Under the pieces are notes generated by a model. It searched no databases, had not been told where the DNA came from, and was given only the letters and a program-made list of their open reading frames with translations. Below are positions 6,695 through 14,315 of a stretch of 28,946 nt of DNA, one piece after another. This DNA comes from JBEBXQ01 sp040391535. GTDB taxonomy: Bacteria > Bacteroidota > Bacteroidia > Cytophagales > Spirosomataceae. The translations under genes were made by a program, and so were the position numbers. The stretch is taken from assembly GCA_040391535.1 (NCBI GenBank), contig JBEBXQ010000051.1, positions 1 to 28,946 on the forward strand, written 5' to 3'. Each line of letters starts with the position of its first letter. The stretch's first letter is position 1.

Positions 6695-7717
6695 TGAAAG
6701 GTTACTGAGGAAATCAATGGTATTGACTCCATCCGGATAATCGTCGATTTCCGGTTCCTGTGCTTTACCAAAAGGAACCTTAATCCACTCATGCCTTGCC
6801 GGGTTACCTGTTACACACTGAATTTTATCACGCAGCAGATCCAGTTTTTCCCTGACCTGATTTTCATTTTCGTAAGTCTCATAAAAAACAACGCTGAGTG
6901 GCGAGACCAGCCCTTCGCTCGGACGAATCATCAGAAAGCCGTTGTCAAGGTGTTCTTCACGGTTTACAAGAAGAATGGATTTATTGTATTCGTAATTATT
7001 GAAATATTTGTGGTGGCTTGTGCAATAGCTTTTGAAAGATTCATTTGCTACATAAAAATCCGAAAAATCATATCCTTCCGGCACAAACAGTTTGGATACA
7101 TTACGGCAGCCTAATCCATAAAACTGAAGAATATCCCTACCTAGCCCCTGCAATTGTTCCGGAGTTTCTTCACCTGATAAAACGGCTACCGAAACACGGT
7201 TTTTACGGATAATATTAGGTTTCCTGGAGAAATAATATTCAAAATAACGCGCTGTATTGTCGCTTCCGGTAGCAATATAAGCGTCAGCATCATTCAGACG
7301 CTCGGCAAACCGTACATATTCAGCAAAATCAGGTTGAATATCGATAAGCTTATTAAGCAGAAACCTGATCAGCACCTCATCATCCGAACTGGTTTTGGCG
7401 ATCAGGTAATGCCCGGATAGAAGTACGCATAACGCATCATGAAAACCAACTGCCGGAATGTTGCCTGCCATGACAACGCCTATCTTAAAGGGAACTGTAT
7501 TTTCCGGAATCCCTGCACCGATTTTCTGTAAAGACTCATACTGAAGGAATTTTTCACCAATCGCTTTCAGTGAAGCAAGGACGTTTTCGGGTGTAAACCA
7601 ATTGTTTTTTAAATGTGCCCTGAACGCCCAATCCTCCAGAATGCTATGCGATGAGTCTTTTCCAAGGAATTCACCAAGCGAAACCAGAGCGTTAATTCTT
7701 GTTTGTTTATTGATCAT
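6683..7717 (-). CDS. LuxC-type acyl-CoA reductase
   Basis: A 344-residue member of the LuxC-like acyl-CoA reductase family, related to aldehyde dehydrogenases, which reduces fatty acyl-CoA to fatty aldehyde using NADPH. Visible marks are VVMAGNIPAVGFHDALCVLLSG (about 81-102, nucleotide-side), YIATGSDNTARYFEYYF (147-163) and the catalytic cysteine in FYGLGCRNVSKLFVP (C204). In other Bacteroidota this gene commonly stands apart from luciferase genes, as here, so bioluminescence is not implied; a ferredoxin gene often next to it is absent. A fatty acid hydroxylase-type gene is divergent upstream, which would fit lipid metabolism. The promoter TAACTTTG lies 25 bp upstream of the ATG. Convergent overlap with the esterase gene means the two 3' ends share sequence. 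Confidence 0.88.
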   Translation of the reverse strand: MINKQTRINALVSLGEFLGKDSSHSILEDWAFRAHLKNNWFTPENVLASLKAIGEKFLQYESLQKIGAGIPENTVPFKIGVVMAGNIPAVGFHDALCVLLSGHYLIAKTSSDDEVLIRFLLNKLIDIQPDFAEYVRFAERLNDADAYIATGSDNTARYFEYYFSRKPNIIRKNRVSVAVLSGEETPEQLQGLGRDILQFYGLGCRNVSKLFVPEGYDFSDFYVANESFKSYCTSHHKYFNNYEYNKSILLVNREEHLDNGFLMIRPSEGLVSPLSVVFYETYENENQVREKLDLLRDKIQCVTGNPARHEWIKVPFGKAQEPEIDDYPDGVNTIDFLSNLSSVI

Positions 7718-7741
7718 TTAAATGATATTTCATTGTGAATG

Positions 7742-7749
7742 CAAAGTTA
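7742..7749 (-). promoter_or_regulatory. Promoter -7 element for the acyl-CoA reductase gene
   Basis: The minus strand reads TAACTTTG followed by CA, a canonical TAnnTTTG box 24 bp before the start codon. Upstream T-rich sequence contains TTTG but at shorter than usual spacing. Confidence 0.5.
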
Positions 7750-7939
7750 CAAGATTCCAAAGCAAAATCAGGATGCCCGGTAACAATCCTTGGTATGAGA
7801 CAGAATGCCGGGAGAATGATGGAGAATTTTCCTTTGTTATACCCTCCGGTTATTTGAATTTTTATTGATAAATTTATTAAATTAACAATACAAGGATGAG
7901 CAAATAGTAAATGTGCCCGGGTACTAAACTGTCTTTTGC

Positions 7940-8800
7940 ATGGAAACCATTGTGAATTATTTTGAGCATATTCCTTCGTTGCACAGAAGTTTGATTCTGA
8001 TTACGGGTATTGCGTTCTTCTGGCTTCTGGAGAGTGCTGCACCGTTGTTCAGGTTTCAGTATTACAAATGGAACCATGCCGGAATTAACCTGTTTTTTAC
8101 GCTTACTACCGTGCTGGTTAATTTTACTATGGCTTTTTTGCTGCTGAAAACCAGTGACTGGGTAGTAGCGAATGGTATTGGCATTCTTCAATGGGTACCT
8201 GATCTTTCACTATGGATGCAAATGATCATCGGCCTGCTGTTGCTTGACCTGATCGGAGCCTGGTTTATTCACTGGCTTGAGCACCAGGTCAGATGGCTTT
8301 GGAAATTTCATCTTGTTCATCATACTGATCCTTACGTGGATACTACCACTGCCAACAGGCATCATCCTGGTGAAAGCGTTTTCAGGTTTGTGTTCACGCT
8401 GATCGCCGTAATAGTGGCGGGTGCACCCATGTGGCTGGTCTTTTTGTACCAGTCGTTGTCGGTAATCCTTTCGCAGTTCAATCATGCCAATATCCGTTTA
8501 CCAGGATTTGTGGAAAAAACAGTTAATAAAATTTTCGTTACACCGGGTATGCATCACATTCACCATCATTATCAGCTGCCGCTGACTGATACCAACTATG
8601 GTAATATTTTTTCTTTCTGGGATCGCCTTTTCGGGACCTATTCATCTGTAAAAGAAGATGAACTGGTTTATGGGGTGGACACGCACATGAAGCCTGATGA
8701 AAACTCAAAAGTCGGCAATCTGTTACGTATTCCCTTTCAGAAATACAGACCACCGGTGACACAGATGAAAAAGGAAATGAACAGCAATTCCGATGCCTGA
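7940..8800 (+). CDS. Fatty acid hydroxylase / sterol desaturase superfamily membrane enzyme
   Basis: A 286-residue integral membrane di-iron oxygenase. Hydrophobic segments lie at about 17-37, 48-70, 88-110 and 149-176. The eight-histidine metal site is nearly complete by eye: HWLEH (111-115), HLVHH (124-128), RHH (140-142), H182 in FNHAN and HHIHHH (205-210). This family hydroxylates or desaturates lipids such as fatty acyl chains, sterols and carotenoids in the membrane with O2. The C-terminal NIFSFWDRLFGTY segment is a usual hallmark. No carotenoid or hopanoid genes are nearby, so the substrate remains open; the divergent acyl-CoA reductase suggests fatty-lipid chemistry but only as inference. 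It lies 78 bp before the sirtuin gene, which seems to have its own promoter. Confidence 0.9.
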   Translation: METIVNYFEHIPSLHRSLILITGIAFFWLLESAAPLFRFQYYKWNHAGINLFFTLTTVLVNFTMAFLLLKTSDWVVANGIGILQWVPDLSLWMQMIIGLLLLDLIGAWFIHWLEHQVRWLWKFHLVHHTDPYVDTTTANRHHPGESVFRFVFTLIAVIVAGAPMWLVFLYQSLSVILSQFNHANIRLPGFVEKTVNKIFVTPGMHHIHHHYQLPLTDTNYGNIFSFWDRLFGTYSSVKEDELVYGVDTHMKPDENSKVGNLLRIPFQKYRPPVTQMKKEMNSNSDA

Positions 8801-8821
8801 AAAATTTTCCCCTGAAATAAT

Positions 8822-8829
8822 TATCTTTG
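8822..8829 (+). promoter_or_regulatory. Promoter -7 element for the sirtuin-folD unit
   Basis: TATCTTTG followed by CC, a canonical TAnnTTTG box, 49 bp upstream of the sirtuin ATG and just after the stop codon of the hydroxylase gene. The -33 region has only TTTTC at shorter than ideal spacing. Confidence 0.5.
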
Positions 8830-8878
8830 CCAGTAACAGCAGTTCAGGTGTTTTCTGACTGGAGTAGTACAACTGTTT

Positions 8879-9577
8879 ATGAGCATGAAAAAAATAGTAG
8901 TTTTGTCAGGTGCAGGTGTGAGTGCCGAAAGCGGAATCAAAACTTTCAGGGACAGCAACGGGTTATGGGAAGACCATAAGGTTGAAGACGTGGCAACACC
9001 TGAAGCATGGCACCGTAATCCTGAAATGGTGCTTGAATTTTATAATCAGCGACGCAGACAGGCGGCCACAGTGAAGCCAAACGATGCCCATAAAGCACTG
9101 GCAGAACTGGAAGAAAACTTTGATGTCACGATCGTTACCCAGAATGTAGACAACCTGCATGAACTGGCCGGATCTTCAGATGTGGTGCATCTGCACGGTG
9201 AGTTATTCAAATCACGGAGTACAAAAAATCCTGAATTGATTTATGATGTTGAAGGCACAGAACTGAAACTGGGAGAGCTTGCGGAGGATGGCAGTCAGCT
9301 CCGGCCTCATATTGTCTGGTTCGGAGAGTCTGTTCCAATGCTTGATTTGGCGATTGATATTGCTGAAAAGGCAGACATTTTTGTCGTTGTGGGTACTTCC
9401 CTGGTAGTTTATCCGGCGGCCGGACTGATACATTATGTACCTACGACTATCCCGGTGTATATTATCGATCCTGTAAGACCTGAAATATCGGCAAGGAACA
9501 ATTATCATTTTATTGAGGAAAAGGCTACAAGTGGCCTGGCCCGGCTTAAAAAGGAATTGTTGGAAAAATATGCCTGA
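8879..9577 (+). CDS. cobB: NAD-dependent protein deacylase, sirtuin class III-like
   Basis: A 232-residue Sir2-family enzyme that removes acyl groups from lysines using NAD+. GAGVSAESGI (11-20) and FRDSNGLW form the NAD pocket, TQNVDNLH (87-94) and the catalytic H106 in HLHGEL follow, then RPHIVWFGE (142-150) and VVGTSLVVYPAAG (170-182). Y55 and R58 in FYNQRRR match the Tyr-x-x-Arg pair that in SIRT5 and E. coli CobB recognises succinyl and malonyl lysine. The small zinc-binding module is present in length (about 111-140) but the four cysteines are missing; the whole protein contains no cysteine. A second ATG two codons in is an equally possible start. folD follows after 51 bp on the same strand. 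Confidence 0.92.
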   Translation: MSMKKIVVLSGAGVSAESGIKTFRDSNGLWEDHKVEDVATPEAWHRNPEMVLEFYNQRRRQAATVKPNDAHKALAELEENFDVTIVTQNVDNLHELAGSSDVVHLHGELFKSRSTKNPELIYDVEGTELKLGELAEDGSQLRPHIVWFGESVPMLDLAIDIAEKADIFVVVGTSLVVYPAAGLIHYVPTTIPVYIIDPVRPEISARNNYHFIEEKATSGLARLKKELLEKYA

Positions 9578-9628
9578 GCATTTTAATTATATTCAGATCA
9601 ACCAATATACAATATATAAAAATCAATT

Positions 9629-10510
9629 ATGCAGTTACTGGATGGTAAAGCGTTATCAGCAGAGATTAAAAAGGAAATAGCAGAAGACGTAAAACAATGG
9701 GTTGCGTCCGGCGGTAAGAAGCCGCATCTGGCTGCTATTCTGGTAGGCCATGACGGAGCAAGCGAAACATATGTTGCTTCCAAGATTAAAAGTTGTCAGG
9801 AAGTAGGTTTTGAATCAAGTCTGGTTCGGTTTGACGCGACCGTGAGTGAGGAAGAATTACTTCAGGCTGTGTATCGGTTGAATAACGATCCGCAGGTGGA
9901 TGGCTTTATTGTTCAGTTACCATTACCGGCTCATATTTCAGAAAATGCTGTAATGGAGGCCGTTAACCCTAAGAAGGATGTGGATGGGTTTCATCCGGTA
10001 AATGTCGGGCGTATGTGTAAAGGGCTGCCGTCTTACATTTCTGCAACACCTTTCGGGATTCTGGAAATGCTGAAAAGAGCGAATGTCGAAACTGCCGGTA
10101 AAAACTGTGTGGTAGTAGGCAGAAGCCAGATTGTAGGTCTGCCGATGAGCATTCTGATGCAACGTAATGCCTATCCCGGCAATTCAACTGTAACCATCTG
10201 TCACAGCAGAACCAAAAACCTGAAAGAAATTTGTCAGAGTGCAGATATCCTGATCGCTGCTTTGGGAAAAGCAGAGTTTGTTACCGCGGATTATGTGAAG
10301 GAAGGTGCTGTGGTTATTGATGTCGGGATTACCCGTGTGGCTGATGCCTCTAAGAAAAGCGGATTCTCACTAAAAGGAGATGTGAAATTCGATGAAGTGG
10401 CACCAAAATCAAGTTACATAACACCGGTACCGGGTGGGGTAGGGCTGATGACAATATGCAGTTTACTCACCAATACTTTAATGGCTGCTAAAGGGGAAAT
10501 CTATCCGTAA
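9629..10510 (+). CDS. folD: Bifunctional methylenetetrahydrofolate dehydrogenase / methenyltetrahydrofolate cyclohydrolase
   Basis: Interconverts 5,10-methylene-, methenyl- and 10-formyl-tetrahydrofolate in the cytosol, feeding purine and formyl-methionine synthesis. At 293 residues it has the usual length. The catalytic block ASETYVASKIKSCQEVG carries Y48 and K52, matching the Tyr-Lys pair of the family; DGFIVQLPLP (91-100) and PKKDVDGFHPVN (114-125) line the folate site; VVGRSQIVGLP (162-172) is the NADP-binding loop; PVPGGVGLMT (266-275) is the second signature. No residue looks lost. A clear rho-independent terminator follows 27 bp after the stop. Confidence 0.97.
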   Translation: MQLLDGKALSAEIKKEIAEDVKQWVASGGKKPHLAAILVGHDGASETYVASKIKSCQEVGFESSLVRFDATVSEEELLQAVYRLNNDPQVDGFIVQLPLPAHISENAVMEAVNPKKDVDGFHPVNVGRMCKGLPSYISATPFGILEMLKRANVETAGKNCVVVGRSQIVGLPMSILMQRNAYPGNSTVTICHSRTKNLKEICQSADILIAALGKAEFVTADYVKEGAVVIDVGITRVADASKKSGFSLKGDVKFDEVAPKSSYITPVPGGVGLMTICSLLTNTLMAAKGEIYP

Positions 10511-10537
10511 ATAAGCTATTATTTCTTTTGATAAAAG

Positions 10538-10570
10538 ACACCTTGTTTTAATATGAGGTGTTTTTTGTTT
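10538..10570 (+). terminator. Intrinsic terminator after folD
   Basis: ACACCT (10538-10543) pairs with AGGTGT (10556-10561) across a 12-nt loop, and the stem runs into a T-rich tract TTTTTTGTTTT. The preceding A-rich bases can extend the stem. Position just after the folD stop supports the call. Confidence 0.85.
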
Positions 10571-10650
10571 TATTTGGAGAATAATTAGTGTGTTGTCTTG
10601 ATAAAGTATAATTTCTATATTGGTATTTTATAAATTGTTAACCTTTTATT

Positions 10651-11166
10651 ATGGAAAGAAGGCTTGCTCTGAAAAGTATGGCTGCCGGATTGGGGTCGCT
10701 GCTGATCTTACCGGCATGGGCCCATGGCTGGAGCGAAAAAACAGTGATGAGTACAGGTTTGCTCTCGGTTCCGGAACTGGCTGACCTTGAAGCTGTGTGT
10801 GATGCGATACTACCTAAAACCAAAGATTACCCCGGAGCCGGTGATCTGAAAGTTCATCTTTTTACAGAGAAGATGATAGCAGATTGTTTTGATAAGAAAA
10901 CCGGAGAACAGCTAAAGACAGGATTAGCATGGCTCAATAAGCAGTCTGACAGTCTTTTCGGTACTTCTTTTGCTACCGCAAATGTAAAGCAGCGCCTGAA
11001 CCTGCTGGAAAGTATGGAGGTCAGTAATGATGCGGAACGCTCAGGTTTTTTCAGATTAATCAAAGGCTTGTCGGTGCAGGGATATACCAGCTCTGAATAT
11101 TACCTTACCAAGGTAACCGGCTATGAATTAGTCCCTGGTCGTTTTATCGGTTGCAAGCCGGTATAA
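10651..11166 (+). CDS. Gluconate 2-dehydrogenase subunit 3-type small subunit
   Basis: A 171-residue protein of the gluconate 2-dehydrogenase subunit 3 family, the gamma-like partner of membrane FAD dehydrogenases. It starts with MERRLALKSMAAGLGSLLIL, a twin-arginine-like signal peptide ending near AWAHG; in related FAD-glucose dehydrogenases this subunit carries the Tat signal that exports the folded catalytic subunit. The body has the helical pattern with LADLEAVCDAILP (44-56) and DLKVHLFTEKMIADCF, and the terminal GYELVPGRFIGCKPV block is usual. It lies 51 bp upstream of the GMC gene and is surely its partner. No cytochrome c gene is adjacent. Confidence 0.88.
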   Translation: MERRLALKSMAAGLGSLLILPAWAHGWSEKTVMSTGLLSVPELADLEAVCDAILPKTKDYPGAGDLKVHLFTEKMIADCFDKKTGEQLKTGLAWLNKQSDSLFGTSFATANVKQRLNLLESMEVSNDAERSGFFRLIKGLSVQGYTSSEYYLTKVTGYELVPGRFIGCKPV

Positions 11167-11217
11167 AGAAAAGAGGTGAAAGCAGATTTTCAGAGCAGTT
11201 ATTCAAACTTCAAAAAT

Positions 11218-12930
11218 ATGTCATATTTCAATATAGATAGTAAAAAGGCACGGACTTACGATGCCATCGTCATCGGTTCGGGTATCAGTGGCGGGTGGTC
11301 GGCCAAGGAGCTGGCTGAAAAGGGTCTGAAAACGCTGGTGCTCGAGAGAGGACGCGATGTACAGCATATTAAAGATTACCCTACTACCAACATGATGCCC
11401 TGGGAATTTGAGCACCGGGAGCGTATGCCCAAAGAGATCACGGATGCTAATCCTATCGTGAGCCGTTGTTATAATTTCAAAGAATCGGCAGCGCATTTCT
11501 TTGTGAAGGATAATGAACATCCTTATGTGCAGGAAAAGCCCTTTGACTGGATCAGAGGTTACCAGGTTGGCGGGAAGTCGTTACTTTGGGCCCGGCAAAC
11601 CCAGCGGTGGAGCAAATATGATTTTGAAGGTCCTGCCCGGGATGGCTTTGCGGTGGAATGGCCCGTTTCGTATGATGATATCGCACCCTGGTATAGTTAC
11701 GTGGAGAAGTTTGCCGGCATTTCAGGAAACCGGGACGGACTCGATATCCTGCCTGACGGAGATTTTCTTCCACCCCATGAAATGACTTGCGTGGAAAAAT
11801 ATTTCAAGGAAAAAATAGCCGGGAATTATAAAGACAGGCATGTGATTATCGGTCGTTGTGCACATATTACAGATCCGCAGCCGATTCATACACAGCAGGG
11901 CAGAGCCAAATGCCAGCATAGGGTAATCTGCGAAAGAGGATGTCCTTTCGGGGGGTATTTCAGCAGCAATGCTTCCACGATCCCGTGGGCTATGAAAACC
12001 GGTAACATGACCCTGCGGCCTGATTCAGTTGTACATTCCATTATTTATGATGAGAAAAAGGGAAGAGCTACCGGAGTCCGTGTTATTGACGCTGTCACCA
12101 GAGAATCCATGAACTTTTATGCAAAGATCATTTTTGTGAATGCGGCTGCCATTAATACCAATCTGATTTTGTTAAATTCCAGATCAGCGCGGTTCCCTGA
12201 CGGACTGGGTAATGATAGCGGCGTATTAGGCAAATATGTAGCATTTCACAACTATCGTGCCGGTATTTCAGGAAACTTTGAAGGGAACCTGGACAGTGTG
12301 TCGGAGGGAAAACGGCCGAATGGCTGCTATATTCCCCGATTCAGAAACGTACACCGGCAGGAAACCGACTTTCTCAGGGGATATGCGGCTGGTTTTTCTG
12401 CTTCCCGCGGCACCTACTATGACAGCAGTGATAACGGTGCAGATCTGGTCGAAAGCCTGCATAACCGCAAACTGGGCATCTGGAATGTAGGTTCACACAT
12501 GATGGGGGAGACAATTCCCAAAGCCTCCAATTATGTGGCACTGGATAATTCCAAAACCGACCCCTGGGGTATTCCGCAACTGAGAATTTCTGTGGATTAT
12601 GATGATAATGATGACAAAATGGTCAGGGATTATCAGGAGCAGATGCTGGAGATGTTTACAAAAGCGGGCTTTCAGAATCTGAAAGTGAGGGATGACCACC
12701 GTGCGCCGGGATTGGATATACATGAAATGGGTGGTGTAAGAATGGGGAATGACCCGAAAACGTCAATACTCAATGGATGGAACCAGATGCACCAGTGTAA
12801 AAATGTCTTTGTAACGGATGGCGCCTGTATGACATCAACTTCCACTCAGAATCCATCTTTAACCTATATGGCGTTCTCAGCCAGAGCGGCGGATTATGCG
12901 GTAAAAGAATTGAAGGCGAAGAATCTGTAA
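11218..12930 (+). CDS. GMC-family FAD dehydrogenase catalytic subunit (sugar/polyol type)
   Basis: A 570-residue GMC oxidoreductase. The Rossmann FAD loop is IVIGSGISGGWSAKEL with the acidic end in VLERG; the C-terminus has IHEMGGVRMG and TSTQNPSLTYMAFSARAADYA, holding the likely catalytic His and Asn. A cysteine motif KCQHRVICERGCPFGG gives C232, C238 and C242 spaced C-x5-C-x3-C, the spacing known for the [3Fe-4S] ligands of Burkholderia FAD-glucose dehydrogenase. I chose the ATG at 11218 because the protein start MSYFNIDSKKARTYDAIVIG fits the family; an upstream GTG at 11176 would add 14 unlikely residues. No signal peptide of its own, consistent with export together with the small subunit. 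Probable role: periplasmic oxidation of a sugar or sugar acid with electrons passed to the respiratory chain. The substrate is not readable. Confidence 0.9.
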   Translation: MSYFNIDSKKARTYDAIVIGSGISGGWSAKELAEKGLKTLVLERGRDVQHIKDYPTTNMMPWEFEHRERMPKEITDANPIVSRCYNFKESAAHFFVKDNEHPYVQEKPFDWIRGYQVGGKSLLWARQTQRWSKYDFEGPARDGFAVEWPVSYDDIAPWYSYVEKFAGISGNRDGLDILPDGDFLPPHEMTCVEKYFKEKIAGNYKDRHVIIGRCAHITDPQPIHTQQGRAKCQHRVICERGCPFGGYFSSNASTIPWAMKTGNMTLRPDSVVHSIIYDEKKGRATGVRVIDAVTRESMNFYAKIIFVNAAAINTNLILLNSRSARFPDGLGNDSGVLGKYVAFHNYRAGISGNFEGNLDSVSEGKRPNGCYIPRFRNVHRQETDFLRGYAAGFSASRGTYYDSSDNGADLVESLHNRKLGIWNVGSHMMGETIPKASNYVALDNSKTDPWGIPQLRISVDYDDNDDKMVRDYQEQMLEMFTKAGFQNLKVRDDHRAPGLDIHEMGGVRMGNDPKTSILNGWNQMHQCKNVFVTDGACMTSTSTQNPSLTYMAFSARAADYAVKELKAKNL

Positions 12931-12959
12931 ATGATTCAGGTAGATACTGAACAGAAGAT

Positions 12960-12997
12960 AAAAGGAGTGCCGGCTTTCGAAAACCAGCACTCCTTTT
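12960..12997. terminator. Bidirectional terminator between the GMC and thyA genes
   Basis: AAAAGGAGTGCCGG (12960-12973) pairs with CCAGCACTCCTTTT (12984-12997) with one mismatch and a 10-nt loop. The A4 and T4 ends give U-rich tails in both directions. It lies between the 3' ends of the convergent GMC dehydrogenase and thyA genes. Confidence 0.88.
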
Positions 12998-13006
12998 CAT
13001 ATATAC

Positions 13007-13801
13007 CTAAACGGCCACCGGTGCTTTAATAGCCGGCCAGGGATTATAATTTTCAATAGAGATATCCCCGAAGCTGAAATCCAGCACTGACCTGATCTCC
13101 GGATTCAGATGTAATTGTGGTAATGGCCTGAATTCTCTGGAAAGCTGAAGCTTCACCTGCTCAAGATGATTGATGTACAAATGAGTGTCGCCGCCGGTCC
13201 ATACAAAGTCGCCCGGTTCAAATCCGCACTCCTGTGCAATCATATGGGTTAATAATGCATAGCTGGCAATATTGAACGGCACACCCAGAAAAACATCTGC
13301 ACTCCGCTGATAAAGCTGACAGGAAAGCTTGTTGTCGGCAACATAAAACTGGAAAAGAGCATGGCAGGGCTGCAGGGCCATTTTGGATAAGTCGGAAGGA
13401 TTCCAGGCCGAAATAAGGATTCGTCTGGAATCAGGGCTTTTCTTTAACGTCGCAAGTACTTCTGCCAGCTGATCAATTTTCTGTCCGTCCGGCGCATCCC
13501 AGCTACGCCATTGTTTACCGTAAACCGGTCCCAGATCCCCATTTTCATCTGCCCATTCATCCCAGATGGAAACACCGTTATCCTTCAGGTACTGAATATT
13601 GGTATCACCCTTTAAAAACCACAGAAGTTCATGAATGATGGAACGTGTATGGACTTTTTTGGTGGTCAGCAGAGGAAACCCTTCCTGCAGGTTAAAGCGC
13701 ATCTGATACCCGAAAACACTGATGGTCCCGGTTCCGGTGCGGTCCGTTTTTTGTGTTCCCTTGTCCAGAATATGGCGCAATAAATCATGGTACTGTTGCA
13801 T
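13007..13801 (-). CDS. thyA: Thymidylate synthase
   Basis: Converts dUMP and methylene-tetrahydrofolate to dTMP and dihydrofolate. Its 264 residues equal the E. coli enzyme in length. The catalytic cysteine is C146 in ALQPCHALFQF; other conserved blocks are DRTGTGTISVFGYQMRFNL (20-38), the phosphate-binding SRR (125-127), LYQRSADVFLGVPFNIASYALL and GGDTHLYINHLEQ, ending in the usual IKAPVAV. All required residues are present. The start codon lies 2 bp after the osmC-family stop, so both are read from one transcript. A dihydrofolate reductase gene, the common thyA neighbour, is not adjacent here. Confidence 0.98.
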   Translation of the reverse strand: MQQYHDLLRHILDKGTQKTDRTGTGTISVFGYQMRFNLQEGFPLLTTKKVHTRSIIHELLWFLKGDTNIQYLKDNGVSIWDEWADENGDLGPVYGKQWRSWDAPDGQKIDQLAEVLATLKKSPDSRRILISAWNPSDLSKMALQPCHALFQFYVADNKLSCQLYQRSADVFLGVPFNIASYALLTHMIAQECGFEPGDFVWTGGDTHLYINHLEQVKLQLSREFRPLPQLHLNPEIRSVLDFSFGDISIENYNPWPAIKAPVAV

Positions 13802-13803
13802 GG

Positions 13804-14232
13804 TCAGGCTTCCTGAATGGTTAACTGATGAGTGATTTTAGCCGAGTTTTCAAACTGTGCTGTTGCGGAGCAGTATTTCTCCATAGAGAGTAAAATCGCT
13901 TTTTCAGCTTTTTTCTCATCCAGATGATGGCCGGTCAGTTTGAAATGAATTTCTATCGTACTGAATGGCTTCCGCTCTGTATTTTGTTCTTTTATTCTCT
14001 CGCCGGAAACTGAAATCCTGAAGTCAGTGATGTCCTGTTTCTGCTTTTTCAGGATAGAGATAACATCAATGGCCGAACAACCCGCAATACCCATCAAAAG
14101 CAATTCCATGGGGCGGGCACCGTTGTTTTTGCCACCTACAGCTTCGGCCGCATCAATATGTACTACTTTGTCTGATGACCCTTGTGCTTCCAGGTGAAAG
14201 GCGTCATCTACTCTGATTAATTCGATATTCAT
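13804..14232 (-). CDS. OsmC-family peroxide reductase-like protein
   Basis: A 142-residue OsmC/Ohr-superfamily protein, cytosolic, likely a dimer that reduces organic or lipid hydroperoxides with a pair of cysteines. The two reactive cysteines are C52 in GIAGCSAIDV and C121 in EKYCSATAQF, and R40 in GARPMELLL is the arginine that normally activates the first one. The layout, with a short N-terminal sheet and a central helix, is that of the YhfA/OsmC-like subgroup rather than classic Ohr; the exact substrate is uncertain. It is the first gene of an operon with thyA. A TATATTTG promoter box lies 50 bp upstream of the ATG, and the leader ends with a purine-rich AAGAAGGAAG unusual in this genome. 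Confidence 0.9.
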   Translation of the reverse strand: MNIELIRVDDAFHLEAQGSSDKVVHIDAAEAVGGKNNGARPMELLLMGIAGCSAIDVISILKKQKQDITDFRISVSGERIKEQNTERKPFSTIEIHFKLTGHHLDEKKAEKAILLSMEKYCSATAQFENSAKITHQLTIQEA

Positions 14233-14281
14233 ATATACTTCCTTCTTTATAAAACGATCCGGTTTTTATGACGGATTCAGA

Positions 14282-14289
14282 CAAATATA
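14282..14289 (-). promoter_or_regulatory. Promoter -7 element for the osmC-thyA unit
   Basis: The minus strand reads TATATTTG, an exact TAnnTTTG match, 49 bp before the osmC-family ATG. No clear -33 TTTG was found. Confidence 0.5.
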
Positions 14290-14315
14290 AGCGGAAAATC
14301 AGATTGATTCCGTTG

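Noticed and set aside
6683..7717. Bioluminescence (lux) system suggested by a LuxC-like protein
   Set aside because: No luxA, luxB, luxD or luxE genes are nearby; stand-alone LuxC-like reductases are common in Bacteroidota.
11176..11217. GTG start for the GMC subunit
   Set aside because: The 14 extra residues look unlike the family, and the ATG at 11218 gives the expected N-terminus just before the FAD motif.
13210..13226. tRNA T-loop-like GGTTCAAATCC
   Set aside because: It lies inside the thyA coding sequence, with no acceptor or anticodon arms around it.
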